Below are positions 32,864 to 44,469 of a DNA stretch of 64,000 bases, in pieces. The notes beneath the pieces were generated by a model. It worked only from the letters and a program-made list of their open reading frames with translations. It searched no databases and was not told the DNA's origin. This DNA is from Isoetes taiwanensis (taxonomy: Eukaryota; Streptophyta; Lycopodiopsida; Isoetales; Isoetaceae). How positions within the stretch are numbered: the first letter of the stretch is position 1; every line of letters begins with the position of its first letter. The translations under genes and the position numbers were made by a program. The stretch spans positions 4,911,795 through 4,975,794 of the forward strand of contig JAJEKV010000002.1 of assembly GCA_021234155.1 (NCBI GenBank), in the 5' to 3' direction.

Positions 32864-34708
32864 CTAAGTCTCACTGCTTCCTGCGGAAAAGAGAGACCTA
32901 CCTCCTCTACTGTTCTCTGTGCTAGATATAAAACTCTCTATATCTGATATATCCAATGTAATTGGTAAGGGCCTTTCTGGCATGGTTGGTGGCAAGGCCA
33001 AATCACTCTCCAACATTTTCAAAGCTTGAGTCATGGTAGGCCTATATAAGACCTGGGGATGAGCACAAAGCAGCGCAGTCAATATAAACCTTTCAATTAC
33101 TTCTTCTGGTCCGAGGTTATCCATAGGTTGATACAAAACATCAATGACTTTTCCCCTCTTAACAATTTGCCATGCCCAGTCTGCAACTGGGAGAGGGTTA
33201 CCAGACAAACCAGGTACAAGAGCCTTCTGCCCTGTCAAGAGTTCAAGAAGAACAATCCCAAAACTATATACATCACTTTTGTCAGTGAGCTGTCCATACA
33301 TGACATATTCAGGGGCAACATAGCCCTGCGTCCCAGCCACACCAGTAGTTAAGTGACTAACCCCTTCAGGAGCAAATTTGGCCAGACCAAAATCTGCAAC
33401 TCGGGCATTGAAATTGCCATCCAAGAGTATGTTGCTGGCCTTAATGTCTCTGTGAATAATAGCTGGTTGTGCTCCGCTATGGAGATAAGCCAAACCTCTT
33501 GCCATGCCAATGGCAATCTTTTGCCTTGTGGGCCAGTCTAAGTTGCTTTTCTTTGAACCAAAGAGATGATCCTGCAGGCTGCCATTAGGCATGTACTCAA
33601 ACACTATAATTCGCTGATGCCCTTCTAGTTGACTAGTTCCCACACACCATCCAACTAAAGGTACCAGATTTCTGTGCCTCACACTGCTTATCATCTCGAC
33701 TTCATGCACAAATTCTGGGTCTCCTGAAGGTGCACAATTCTTAAACCTCTTTACTGCAACTTCAGTTCCATCATCAAGTCTTCCTTTATAAACATTACCA
33801 AAACCTCCAGACCCGATTATAGTATAGCGTGAAAATTTATGTGTAGCAGCCTTAATTTGATCCATGGTAAACCGCACCAAGCTTGTATTTGCTTCCATGG
33901 ATGTCTCTAATGTGTTCCTTTCTAATAGCCTGAGCCTTTCCAATCGCTGACGTCTTTTGTGCCTCCATACTAAATAAAAGATTGCAGATCCAACCACCAT
34001 TCCTCCAACTATACCCACAAAAGCATACACAATGGGACGGGCTTTACGCCATTTTGAATCCCCTGAACTACCGGAGGTTGAAGTTGGAAAGAAAATGCAG
34101 TTTGCCACAGATTTGTCTATCTTTCCATCAGGGCTTACAATAGCTGCAGCATAAATTTCAGTGTAATCAAGGCAAGTGCTTGTATTTGTAAATGGTTTAT
34201 TAGTGAGCAAAGCCACTGTACAGCCACTACATGCAGCATTATCATTGAGGTTCACGCCGCATGAACTCTTGATGTAATCTCTTGAGCTCTTATTGACATA
34301 CTGGCCATAGACATCAAGGGTTACAATATTAGGGCAGAGGCCAGAACCTTCTGTCAGAATAAAGGAGTCTATCTGACATTTGTTTTTAAGATCAGTTTCC
34401 AAAGTTTCTGTCTTTAACTCTGCTTTATAACTAGCTATGCATGCTACAGCAGTCGCATTATCAAGTAAAAATGAACCATTCTTGCTCACTCTTTCTGCAA
34501 CCACCAAATTTAACCCAGCCCTCAAGACGTTACATTGAGAAGTGACATTTGTTTTTGCTTGGGTAAGCCATAATGGATAATCTTCCAGAATTGTAAAGTT
34601 AAGAGGACATGTTGGATCTTGTCCTCCAACTAAAGTCCCATGGTTGCTTAGCAGAACCCAAAATGACAGAAATCCAACTGCTGCGATTACTATATCTTCT
34701 TTCTTCAT
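32864..34708 (-). CDS. RKF3-like SPARK-domain receptor kinase
   Basis: A single 614-codon open frame without introns. Residues 1-29 form a signal peptide. The ectodomain (about 30-215) holds ten cysteines and several Asn glycosylation sites and resembles the SPARK-type domain of RKF3 and the ARK/SPARK kinases. Residues 226-248 form one membrane span followed by basic KRRQR. The cytoplasmic kinase (about 295-565) has GSGGFGNV at 299-306, the ATP-binding Lys320, HRDIKASN from 419, DFG at 439-441 and APE at 465-467, so it should be an active RD Ser/Thr kinase. The tail is Ser-rich. It probably relays an extracellular signal at the plasma membrane; the ligand is unknown. The start at 34,708 gives the signal peptide. 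A disrupted copy lies at 47.1-49.25 kb in the same orientation. Confidence 0.92.
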   Translation of the reverse strand: MKKEDIVIAAVGFLSFWVLLSNHGTLVGGQDPTCPLNFTILEDYPLWLTQAKTNVTSQCNVLRAGLNLVVAERVSKNGSFLLDNATAVACIASYKAELKTETLETDLKNKCQIDSFILTEGSGLCPNIVTLDVYGQYVNKSSRDYIKSSCGVNLNDNAACSGCTVALLTNKPFTNTSTCLDYTEIYAAAIVSPDGKIDKSVANCIFFPTSTSGSSGDSKWRKARPIVYAFVGIVGGMVVGSAIFYLVWRHKRRQRLERLRLLERNTLETSMEANTSLVRFTMDQIKAATHKFSRYTIIGSGGFGNVYKGRLDDGTEVAVKRFKNCAPSGDPEFVHEVEMISSVRHRNLVPLVGWCVGTSQLEGHQRIIVFEYMPNGSLQDHLFGSKKSNLDWPTRQKIAIGMARGLAYLHSGAQPAIIHRDIKASNILLDGNFNARVADFGLAKFAPEGVSHLTTGVAGTQGYVAPEYVMYGQLTDKSDVYSFGIVLLELLTGQKALVPGLSGNPLPVADWAWQIVKRGKVIDVLYQPMDNLGPEEVIERFILTALLCAHPQVLYRPTMTQALKMLESDLALPPTMPERPLPITLDISDIESFISSTENSRGGRSLFSAGSSET

Positions 34709-35133
34709 TGTAAACCAAAATCAGAAAGGCGAAACCGCAGGCAGCAACCTGGTTTTGGATGAAGCAAGAATAAAAGAGCCCATTGAGAGACAAAATTACA
34801 AAGAAAAAGCTGTTCTTGCATCAAACAAAGTGAAAAGAAAACAGGCCAGAACAAATTTATGGATAATATAGATAGTATTGGGTACCTTTGTAATCCAATG
34901 AAGGTGCAGATGGTGCGCAGAAGCATCGAGCTGATAAAAGACGGCATTGAGCTGCCGTCGAAGCATCGAACTGAGAAAGGGCACCTTTATACAGGGTACT
35001 TAAAACACGGTGCACTGGGCCACTGGCTAGATGATTGTTGAATAGTTTATTCCTTCATATTTTATTTATTATTGTGTGTAATTACCTGAACGAATTCAAA
35101 AAATTCAAAAAAAGGGATTTTAATTACCAATGG
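34709..35133 (-). promoter_or_regulatory. Upstream region of the receptor kinase
   Basis: Sequence directly upstream of the kinase start, presumably 5' UTR and proximal promoter. No TATA box or intron could be assigned. The dead paralogue at 49.25 kb shares only about 30 bases of it, so the duplicated unit barely includes regulatory DNA. Confidence 0.4.
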
Positions 35134-35247
35134 ATAAAGTTACCCTTGTTATTGGTCGTGGCACAATCATGACGGTTGGTTATTCTAGAGGATAAAATCA
35201 CCAACCGTTGGGATTGTGCCACATCGGCCTAACAAGTGTAACTTTAT
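35134..35247. repeat. 114-bp foldback (MITE-like) upstream of the kinase
   Basis: Arms 35,134-35,180 and 35,200-35,247 are imperfect inverted repeats of about 47 bp. Shared blocks include ATAAAGTTAC, CTTGTTA, TGGCACAATC and ACGGTTGGT. It lies about 430 bp upstream of the kinase start codon. No clear target-site duplication was found. Confidence 0.65.
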
Positions 35248-35249
35248 TT

Positions 35250-36160
35250 CAAAACGAAGTGTGTATCTATATTTCATTTTTTTTAAATGCCTAAAATTAA
35301 TACTACTATCACATACATGTATTTTCAACCCAAAAAAAATCCAATTTACTTTTTATAGAATGTTCTTATGGGGTGTGTTCTCTCTCTCTCTTTTTTTTTT
35401 TCCTCCAGTTGAAAGGTTTATGTTACCCGACCTACCAAAACATCGTCATTAAATTGCACGTGATATCCCGTCCCCAGAAAAGGAAATGAACGAGGAAAGA
35501 GGAAAAAGAATAAGTCGAACAATGGCTACTTTCACATGTTAATATCTATTCTCCACATGCTCCAACATCTGTGGCTTTGGTCGTGTCCACATCGAATGTC
35601 TTCAACTGCTTCACAAGTTCTTTACATGGCACCACTGATCCTGCCTCTGGGCAGTTTGCAAATTTCTTGATCCTTCTCCTTTTACATGGCTCATGTGATT
35701 ACTGACATTTTCTTTGCACATGATAGTCAATTTTCATACACTACGTGCTTTTGCCAACGACTACTTTCAAGCGTATGGAGTGAATTTGACCACATTGTTT
35801 TCAACATCAACTTTATAATATACATGCATCTGTAGAGGGTAACTTCTTGTCGCCTTCAACGAATGACATATTATATTCTAGTCCTCTCTATAAGTGTAGC
35901 CATTATCAATGCTAGCCCATTTGTTTTATTTATTTACTAATAAATATCATTACTTGCAAAACCACGTGCACTTCTTGTTGTTCAACCTAAATTACCTGGC
36001 ATGTGCCTCACTTATTCGTTGATTTAGGCATCTCGGTATTTGGTCCAGCATAACATGCGAGTCCTAGAACAAATATATTATAAGTTCGAGGTCCCTTCAC
36101 TTTCAAGGTAATGTGGTTAGAACCAGGACCCAACAAAGCGGTATGTGATATATAACGTTT
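35250..36160. other. No recognisable gene
   Basis: AT-rich intergenic DNA with a CT/T tract at about 35,378-35,402. Nothing else supported. Confidence 0.4.
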
Positions 36161-36193
36161 GGATGGATGGATGGATGGATGGATGGATGGATA
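36161..36193. repeat. (GGAT)n microsatellite
   Basis: Eight consecutive GGAT units. Confidence 0.95.
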
Positions 36194-36316
36194 GACTGAC
36201 TTTTTAATGTCCACAAAGACCAAATCGACCATGGGATACAAAAAAAAAAATTGACTAATGCTAATTGTAATTTTATGCTATTTATATTATCTAGACATAA
36301 CCAATCCAAGGATTGA

Positions 36317-39215
36317 AAGAATAGAATAGAATAGAATAGGTTTTTAGCATCCACGGAGACCAATTGGCCTATGGGACCCAAACAAAAAGAGAGCAGCAAG
36401 CATATTACTGGCAGGAATAAAAAACCCCCGCCCCGGAGGGTTTTCGAGGGAAAAACCTTAGCAGTAATAAGCCTGCTGGCACACTGTACAATTGCATAGG
36501 ACAGTTCAATACCGTCCCGTAGAACACAAATGAGTCCGTGCATTTATAACCTCCTGGAGGTACGACCCCAACAAACCCACTGACACCGTAGTCAATAACG
36601 GATGCAAACTACCGCCGTGCACTAGTAATCGAACATATCGCTTCTGATATGGGCAAATGTCGGGAATTCGGAGGGTACGACATTCATCCCCACCGCGCCT
36701 TTGGTGGCAACACCGCAAAGCCTTTGCTCGCGGCTTCGGGGCCCAACGCCTGGTTTCCGCGCGGCGACATGTGCCTTGCGCGGCGAATGGAAGCTATAAG
36801 CCCGCGGCTTTCATGGTAGCTGGGTGTACAAGTAATGCGGGTGGGCCTCTTGTAAGCCTAGGGATTGACTTGTCGCCGATAGTGTGCCTTACATACGCGT
36901 CCAGAGCCTCAGATCCCCACGCCTTGGCGAAAGTAGCATCAAGGTACGCGGCGTTCGCGATCTTTTCTTTGTCCCGACGGACGCATCTGTTTGCCCGCGA
37001 CACCCCAGGCGTGAGAACCACCGATCTTGCTTGCCTTTCCCGATGGGGATCTCCATGCTGGGGACCCATTGCCGTGGCCAAAAGCAAGGGGGTAAGCGTG
37101 TATCGACCATAGCGACCACCTTTTGGAAGTAAACGATATGGCATTCCAATGCGCCTTTGAAGGGGTAGAAAGCCCTGCTCGAGATCAGGATATGGTAACG
37201 AACGGGACTTCACCCCGTGGGCCCCCCGCCAAGAAGGCCTTCGCGACCGCCGAGGTCATTCCGGTGTTGAGGGATATCAACGGACCCACACTTCTCGCCC
37301 CATACAAAAGGACCTACCAACCAAGGCCGTTCAAACAATGTGATCGGTGACCCAGGCATACAACTCGCTTGTGGTTGTTGTTCTCGCATGGCATATAGTG
37401 CTTTCCAACCGCCAGAATCTCGATGATGATAGCCGTGAGATCCCAATGGGTGGTAGTTGAGAACTCAATCCCCAAGTAGCAACCTAGTTTTGGCTAAGTT
37501 AACTCACATGCCAAAGGAATTGGCAAAAGTGTCAAGAGCATCCGTGACGCAGATGTCCTCCTCGAGTATAGGCCACGCAGGTTGACATCGCAAGATATAT
37601 GAGTTGCCGTTTGTGATGATGATGTGCGCCAAAGACTCCATGTTCAAAGCCAATCTTCCAACCCATCAATGTACAGCCAAAGAGTGTGGGGGGAGGGGGC
37701 AACCCCGGGACGACTCCAATGCTACCGGGTCACCTACAGTTGTTGATGTGATACGGGCATGAACATGCCTCGCATAGCCTATATAATGACCGAAGTCCGT
37801 GGGGGTCCCCTACCGGTACGCAATCGCCCCATAGCTTATTATGGGTATCAGGTTTCCAATGCCTTTTGCAAAAATCCATCAAAACAATAGTACGTGTTCT
37901 GGCCGCTGATTCCCGCTATCCCCAATCAATGTGCAGAGTGAAGATATGATCAATGGTGGAATGTCCGGGGCCTAAAACCTCGCCTGTAAAGAGCTCCCAC
38001 CTCCGCTTCCGCCCCATATTGTCACGCCATGATCCCCCAACAGCTTTTGCAAAGAGAGAGCCGACCATAATAAGACGGTAGTTGGTCGGGCATTGAGGGT
38101 CCCCCGCTTTTGTATATGGGCACTACTTCATTAGTGGTCCATCATAGGGAAGCTCTCGCAATGCTTTTATTGAACAATGCCGGAGAACAGCACCTGGAGG
38201 CCACCATTTAAGTTCTCGCCCCCATGCCATCTAAATCACGCCTTTCCCATTAGCTAGACGGCCAGGGCCCATGATGACATCCCCCTCTCAGTGGATAACC
38301 GTGAGCCAGGCTCTATCCGCGGAGGGACGGGTGCTCGGCTCCCCCAGCCGGTCGCACAGCAAGTTGCAAAGTACCGCATTCCATTGTTCCGGGTGATATT
38401 CCCCGGGTCGGGTGTTGTCAAGACCCTTCTCCGTATCGTCCCTGGGTGCCGCCCAGAGACCAAAACATCTCGTCGACGCCCATGAGGTATCCGCCTTCTT
38501 GTTCTTGAGAAAGGAGCGGTATGACCGACGGCATGTGGGCTAGATGGGATCAGCGATTCTGCCTGAGTGCTTGAGCTGAGCTCCACTCATCATCAAACCA
38601 TCTATGGGGAAGGTGGTGGTGTTCGAGGGTTTGCCGTGAGCCCTCCCAAAGCATCTTTCGGCACCGGCCGTCAAGGTGAGTCGTACCGGCGATTATGTTT
38701 GAAGTGGGAGTTGCGCCAGCCCCGCGACGGCATGCTCGGGCAGCCGGGCATAGTCCCCTGCGACCGGCCGGAATCGAGGCGCGAGTCGGGCACCGGCAGC
38801 TGAGGCCAGAGGTGCACGGGGAGCCTCACCGATATGCATGAGCGGGGGCCGGTGGTTGAGTCTACTTCCGCCCCGAGGTTCGGGTTCCGATGGAAAATGA
38901 GTAACCAAGTGCAGATCCCAGTTCCTCAACCGCCAGATAATCCACTACACCGGAGCCGCCCCTTGGTTCTCCCCTGTTTACAAGTGCGGCTAGTTTAGAA
39001 GACGGCCATTGCACCAACCCATTCTGAGATAACTGTGTCAAAGATACTACCAAAGAACAAGCGCACCGCCATAGCATAAAATATATGGCTGCCGTCGATA
39101 TCCTTGACCAAGCCACCTCTGCGGGGTCCAAGCGCGAAGACGCCCTCGCCGAGGGGCTCAAATTTTGGAACCTGCTCGGCTCCTATGCGTGCATTAAAGT
39201 CGCCAACCATTGATC
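36317..39215 (-). mobile_element. GC-rich LINE with TATTC-repeat tail
   Basis: The minus strand starts with an endonuclease block (VGDFNARIG near 39,190-39,210) and continues into reverse-transcriptase remnants near 38,000-38,070 (GDPQCPTNYR-like) and 37,640-37,680 (LFGLYIDGLEDW). A degenerate C-terminal cysteine region lies near 36,650. The 3' UTR holds a stem-loop module, the block GGGTCCCATAGGCC and a TATTC-repeat tail at 36,317-36,340. The tail is a short tandem repeat, not poly-A, which fits RTE-like or related LINEs more than L1. The coding part is full of shifts and stops. Its GC content is clearly higher than its surroundings. Confidence 0.7.
36393..36478 (-). repeat. Stem-loop module in LINE 3' UTR, copy 2
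   Basis: On the minus strand TATTACTG pairs with CAGTAATA, and the stem extends outward to about 17 pairs with two mismatches (36,462-36,478 with 36,394-36,410). The loop has the conserved core TAAGGTTTTTCCCTCGAAAA, then GGGGCGGGGG and a T-run ending ATTCCT. The core matches the modules at 7.83 and 60.89 kb while the stem sequence is different. Confidence 0.7.
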
Positions 39216-39384
39216 TAAAATGATTTCTACGCCTCCTCTGTATACCACCCTTGAAGATGGGCTACCCTCTCCTTGCAAAGCTCCTCTTGACAATTACTCA
39301 ATTGAAGAGAGGAGAGGTCCACCTGTACTTAGAAACTAGTACCCCTGAGGTGGTTGCCATGCTGAAGAACATGTTGACGGCAGA
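39216..39384. other. Unassigned
   Basis: Could hold the remaining 5' part of the LINE endonuclease, but no motif is recognisable. Confidence 0.3.
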
Positions 39385-39495
39385 GAGCATCACGGGGGGC
39401 CTGATACATCATCACAGGTCTTCAATGGCGTGCCAAGATGGTTTCCATGTCAGCAATAAATCCTTACAGGAAGAAACCTCTAAGTGCCAACTTGC
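39385..39495 (+). repeat. Copy of a GC-rich dispersed repeat
   Basis: The segment with ATGGTTTCCATGTCAGCAAT and AAACCTCTAAGTGC closely matches 44,340-44,460, the third unit of a tandem array. It is one partial unit of that family. Confidence 0.65.
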
Positions 39496-39499
39496 AACC

Positions 39500-39895
39500 C
39501 TCCCTCGACTTGCAACCAACTTGGGATGAAAGAAGCTCCTTATAATTTTGCATGTCCCGAGAGGCTTGAAAATCCCCTGTATGAAGTATGGTCTGTTTAT
39601 TTGATAATTTGGAGAGAATGATTGCTGCTCCTGGACAATGATTTGCTTCAAGCTTTTCAATTCAAAGACTAAAGCGTTTATTTCTAACAATTCTATTTTG
39701 TTCTTTTATTTCCTTCTTTGCTCTTCGATTGCCATAGATTCATGGCCAGACAAATAGAAGGCATCTTGTACACTCGATGGCAATTTTAGATATGAATCTT
39801 CAAACAATACATCGAGTCTTTTTCGTTTATTTTAGGTTCATTTTTCTCAGCCTCGAAGTAATAAAAGTTAGCAGAGGGTTACCACCTCCTGTTAT
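39500..39895. other. No recognisable gene
   Basis: A 92-codon minus-strand frame (39,412-39,690) overlaps the repeat and resembles nothing I know. Confidence 0.35.
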
Positions 39896-39896
39896 T

Positions 39897-40130
39897 TCAA
39901 CAACATCTCATAAATCTGCTGCACCCACAAATGCGTTCTAGCAAAGCAAATAATAGCTCCGATGTCTGCTTTTCTGCATCAGAAAGCAACTCCACCAGGC
40001 AAGGCACTATGCCGGCCTCCACGGCTCTTACTCTGTTTTTAATAGGAGAACATGTTGCCAACAAGGCTTTGATACTTGATTTCACAGCCATTTTTGGATG
40101 CTGGAGCAATCATAAGTTCAATGCAGACAG
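39897..40130 (-). pseudogene. ARM-repeat fragment, U-box ligase type
   Basis: The minus strand encodes MAVKSSIKALLATCSPIKNR, then VEAGIVPCLVELLSDAEKQ and SELLFALLERICGCS. The spacing is that of armadillo repeats near the C-terminus of plant U-box (PUB) E3 ubiquitin ligases. Only about 1.5 repeats are present; no U-box or flanking exons were found. It could be one exon of a larger gene, but neighbouring sequence carries no further repeats, so a gene fragment is more likely. Confidence 0.6.
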
Positions 40131-41005
40131 ATCGGTTCTTTGTTACAGAAGAGCCGTTCTTGCACTCGCAACCCGTTATCTGCCCTTAACCATTAACTCC
40201 AACCTAAAGGTTATATTTAGACCAATATAAATCGTTCTCATAGCCATACAATAAGAATAGAATAGAAGGCTTCATGTAAAATGTTCTTGTCGAAGTTGTT
40301 GAAGCTGAGCCTCTCCTCAAAGTCGGCATAATCCTTAATAGTTAGCCCGATTAAGACTACAAGTTTGTTAGGTATGCTACTATTATATTTCCCTCTCCCT
40401 TGAGTTTTTCGCCTACCTAGGATTTTTTTCGCCTAGCCACTTTTAGTACGCCCCTTTTTCCTTTTGTCTATAGTTAGTTTTCATATGTTTCGTTTTATCC
40501 AATGTTAGCACGTGATATTTACTTATTTCAAGTTACCACTTAACATTAGGGACTTCATCTTTTTTGGCCTTTTCTTATACATCCTCACCAAATGTAGCTT
40601 TCTACCTTCATTCTTGGATTGTTGCTTCTAATTACTCGAGTTGTCCGCTTTCCTATTCATGACTTTGATCCTAGGCAGATTGTCATTGTTGATCTCATTT
40701 TTTGTGGATTTCAAAGTTACATATAAGGCACTGCAGCAAACTTGCATTTTCCTTTTGAATATTACTTGGGGTGGTTAGACCTATGTTGAATCATTACTTT
40801 GCATGTTTGATCCTTTTGGATTGGGCCTTCCCTTTGTATAGACCTAGTTTTCAGTTCTCATACTAACAGAAAGATCACATGTGAAGCACCAGCTTTCAAC
40901 TCGATCAGACGACATTACTTCTCTATTTGCGTGAATTGATGTGGTTTGCAATATCATTGGACATTGTTGCTCAGCTTCGAGGCCATTGGATAATTTTTTC
41001 CCATT
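40131..41005. other. T-rich DNA, no gene recognised
   Basis: Start of a T/C-skewed plus strand that continues to about 43.5 kb. No coding similarity seen. Confidence 0.35.
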
Positions 41006-41742
41006 TAAAGGAGGGCTTCTGACTCGACAAGTTCTGAGCATCTCTTATTCTTTAATATGGGCTCCCGACGCAACACGTTTTTGCCACATTATCTTCATTA
41101 CTAATCCTTGGTGTGATGTTTTTCAGGGTTCATATGTCATTTGCTTATTATCTCCCATTTAACATAACCACTCTGCCGTTGAGGCCCAGCAACGAGATTT
41201 GAATATCCATTTTACCTTCATCATTGTGTTTGACATCGACTTTCTTGGCTCTTAAGAGCTTATTCCATGGGTTCTACTTGAATAGTCGTACCTCTCTTTT
41301 TCTAGGATCAGTCTATCACGATTAACTTTCTTTGTTCTTACATTCGTAATTTCAGGACATTGAGTTACCTACTTTCAAATTTCGCCTTGCTGCATTAGCC
41401 TTGTTTCTAGACCCTTGTAGCAACAAACTTTTGCCTCCTAAGCCATGTGGTCAATAGATTGCTTATTAAGTTGTTTGGCTTTCAATTAAGCATCTTTGAG
41501 CATGGTTTAGGATTAGATATCAATTCTACAACCATATTTATCAAACAATTTCCCATATTTGGTCTTGCAGCATTGAGTGCTTAGGTAGCTTTGCAGATGT
41601 CGACTCTACAATCACATTTATCAGACAATCTCCCAGATTTGGTTTTGCAGCATTGGGTGCTTAGGGAGCTCTTCAGATGTCGACTATGCAACCATTTATT
41701 AGACAATTTCCTAGATTTGATCTTGTGGCATTGAGTGCTTGG
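41006..41742 (+). repeat. Large direct repeat, copy A
   Basis: About 740 bp that recurs at 42,193-42,903 with scattered substitutions and small indels. Landmarks shared in order are GACTCGACAAGTTCTGAG, ATGGGCTCCCGACGCAACA, TTTGACATCGACTTTCTTGG and CCTAAGCCATGTGGTCA. The last part (about 41,515-41,742) contains three 80-90-bp tandem units with TTTATCA(A/G)ACAAT and CATTGAGTGCTT. Confidence 0.8.
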
Positions 41743-42192
41743 GTAGCTTACCTTTGAACACAATATTCTTCTCTTCTTCAACCACCATATCATATTTGTG
41801 TGGAAAAATAGGAATACTTTGGCCTTCCTCCATTGCCTACAAACTGCAAGTCTGCAGCCTTGTTTGATCATACATCTTCTGGTTTATTCAAACATCTTGT
41901 TTCTCATGCATGCCATTGCAAACTAAGATATACCATGTATCATCTTCCTAGTTTAGAGTATATACCATTTCAAAAATTACTTTCTCTTCCTTTTTGTGTT
42001 GACTTTATTTAGCCAAGTTGCATAAAACCCTAGATTTGAACCAAATAGAGATATCTTGTATTTGATCTCCTTTTCTCTCTTTATTTTTCGTTTTCTTTCT
42101 TTTTAAGTCTGTTGGAAAATTGACTTTTGGTCTCCAAAATATCTAGGTATTAATTTTTTATCTCCACAATATCTAAATGTCTGTTATTCTCT

Positions 42193-42903
42193 TATAAAGG
42201 GCTCATGACTCGACAAGTTCTGAGTATCTCTTATCATCTAATATGGGCTCCCGACGCAACAAGTTTTTGCCACGTTATCTTCATTACTAATCCTTGGTGT
42301 GATATTTTTCAGGATTCATATTTCGTTTGCTTATTACCTCCCATTTAGCAAAATCACTGCCGTTGAGGCCATCAGCGAGATTTGAATATCCATTTTATCT
42401 TCATCATTAAGTTTGACATCGACTTTCTTGGCTCTTGAAAGTTCACTCCATGGGTTCTACTTGAATAGTCGTAATTCTTTTTCTAGGATTGGAATATGCT
42501 CTCACAATTAACTCGTGATTTCAAGACATTGAATTACCTACTTTCAAAATTTTCCTTGCTGCATTAGCCTTCTTTCTAGACCCTTATAGCAACAAAATTT
42601 TACCTCCTAAGCCATGTGGTCATTAGGTTGCTTTACCAAGTTGTTTGGCTTTCAATTAAGTAGATTTTGGCATAGTTTAGAATCAAATGTTAATTCTACA
42701 ACTATATTTATCAAACAATTTTCCAGATTTGGTCTTGCAACATTGAGTAGCTTTGCAGGTATCGACTCTACAACCACATTTATCAAGCAATTTCCCAGAT
42801 TTTGTTTTGCAACATTGAGTGCTTAGGGAGCTCTGTAGATGTCGACTCTGCAACCATTTATCAGACAATTTCCTAGATTTGGTCTTGCGGCATTGAGTGT
42901 TTA
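42193..42903 (+). repeat. Large direct repeat, copy B
   Basis: Second copy of 41,006-41,742, about 1.19 kb downstream in the same orientation. It also ends in three short tandem units (about 42,690-42,903). The open frames in both copies are produced by the repeat. Confidence 0.8.
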
Positions 42904-42909
42904 GATGCA

Positions 42910-43980
42910 GGTTCTTCTTTTTGTATAATCTATCTCCCCAATTTCTATTAGCAGCTATTCTGCTTCAATTATCCTTATATTCTTTTTTCAAATTTATGTC
43001 GTCGTATTTTTCTCGAATAAAGTATGGGGCACCAATTTTTATCTTATGGCCAAAGCAATGCTAACATAGTGTTCTTAAGTGTGCCTGGGTGTGGTTGGAG
43101 GCGCTTTTCTTCTTTTTCCTCTCAATGCAGTATTATGGCTTCTTGGTTGACACCAATTAGCATGATGCTCAAAATGCACTTCGGTCATATTATTTCTTAA
43201 TCCTTGAATTTTCCAGGTTGGTCTTGTCATCCTCGACACTTCCCTTTCTTGTTTCTCTCACATACACTTCTTTATAGCTTATATGATTGATCTTTCTTTA
43301 TAGCTTATAAGATTAATCTTTTTACTATTAGATATTGACACTTGTTCTTGAGCTTTTTATTCTTCTTCTCTAACTTTTTTGACATCTACAACCCATCTTT
43401 TAAAATATGTTTGCGTCCATCTGTTTTTTGATATGTTTTCGTCTTCTTCATTTTTTCTTCTTGTCTTGTTTTTTTCTTTTTTGGAATAGGCTGTATAAGG
43501 AAAGTTCCTCTTCTTTTGGCCATATGATGTTGTTTATTTGATACATAGAGTCTCCCAAGAATATATGAAGACCGAACCTGGACTTATGCACCTGAGGAAA
43601 TGGACACTTTATAATTCAACGTTTTCTTCTTCATATGTTGCTATCAAGCTGAAGACATGGACAGAAGGTGATTTAAAAAGATTGAAATTGTTGTATGCGA
43701 ATTGTATTAGCGGAATCCCAGCAGAAGCTTCACTATATAAGTGGACACAAAGAAGATAATGAAGAGGGGTTTGAAGACATTTTCAGCAATTTATGGACTT
43801 CGAGAGCTGTACTATAGCATTTTCTATAGCAATCATGGCTATTGTTTTAAGGTCTCAGCAGTTGATGTGGTATATAAGGTAATAGCAGTATTGGAGTCCC
43901 ATGGAGAAGAGGGTACAAACTCTGCAGATCAATTCCAGAAAGCATATGTTGACCTTTCACCAACTAATTGGAAGGATTTG
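42910..43980. other. T-rich DNA with short unassigned frames
   Basis: Two plus-strand frames at 43,538-43,759 and 43,741-43,983 overlap and are moderately codon-like (for example TWTEGDLKRLKLLYANCISG) but match no family I recognise. They could be a gene remnant or part of the adjoining repeat. Confidence 0.3.
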
Positions 43981-43984
43981 TAGC

Positions 43985-44465
43985 TTAAAGATGGTACTTG
44001 GCTGACAACAGGGGTACTTGGCTGATAACGGGGGGTCTGACACGTTAGCATGGGTCTTGGATGCCTGCCGAGATGGTTCGACGTCAGCAATGCAACTTTG
44101 CCCATGCAGGACTGCCCGCAGCTGCTCTAAGCCTGTCGCGCACGCCTTGGCTGATAACGGTGGTACTAGGCTGATAACAAGAGCATGGTACGTCAGCATG
44201 AGTCATCGACGGTGTGCCGAGATGGTTTCCACGTCAGCAATGTGCCCTTGCCCGCATCAGATTCGCATTTGCTGTGCGGGGCTGCCCATTCTGGCTCTAG
44301 GCCTATCGCGCCTGCCTTGGGTAATAACGGGGGGTTTTGGCTGACGACGGAGGGCCTGACGGGTCATCACAGATCTTCGACGGCATGCCAAGATGATTTC
44401 CACGTCAACAACAAATCCTTGGAGGACGAAACACCTCTAAGTGCTAGCTTGCAACTCCCTCGGAC
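43985..44465 (+). repeat. GC-rich tandem array, three divergent units
   Basis: Three units of roughly 150-165 bp share GGCTGATAACGG, a GAGATGGTTTCCACGTCAGC block and CTGCCC...CCTTGG segments. The third unit resembles 39,385-39,495. The frames crossing it are artefacts. The function is unknown; it may be part of a non-autonomous element. Confidence 0.65.
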
Positions 44466-44469
44466 TTGG

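Noticed and set aside
36657-38803. Several plus- and minus-strand open frames in the GC-rich region
   Set aside because: They are shadows of a degenerate minus-strand LINE; the real signal is scattered endonuclease and reverse-transcriptase motifs in other frames.
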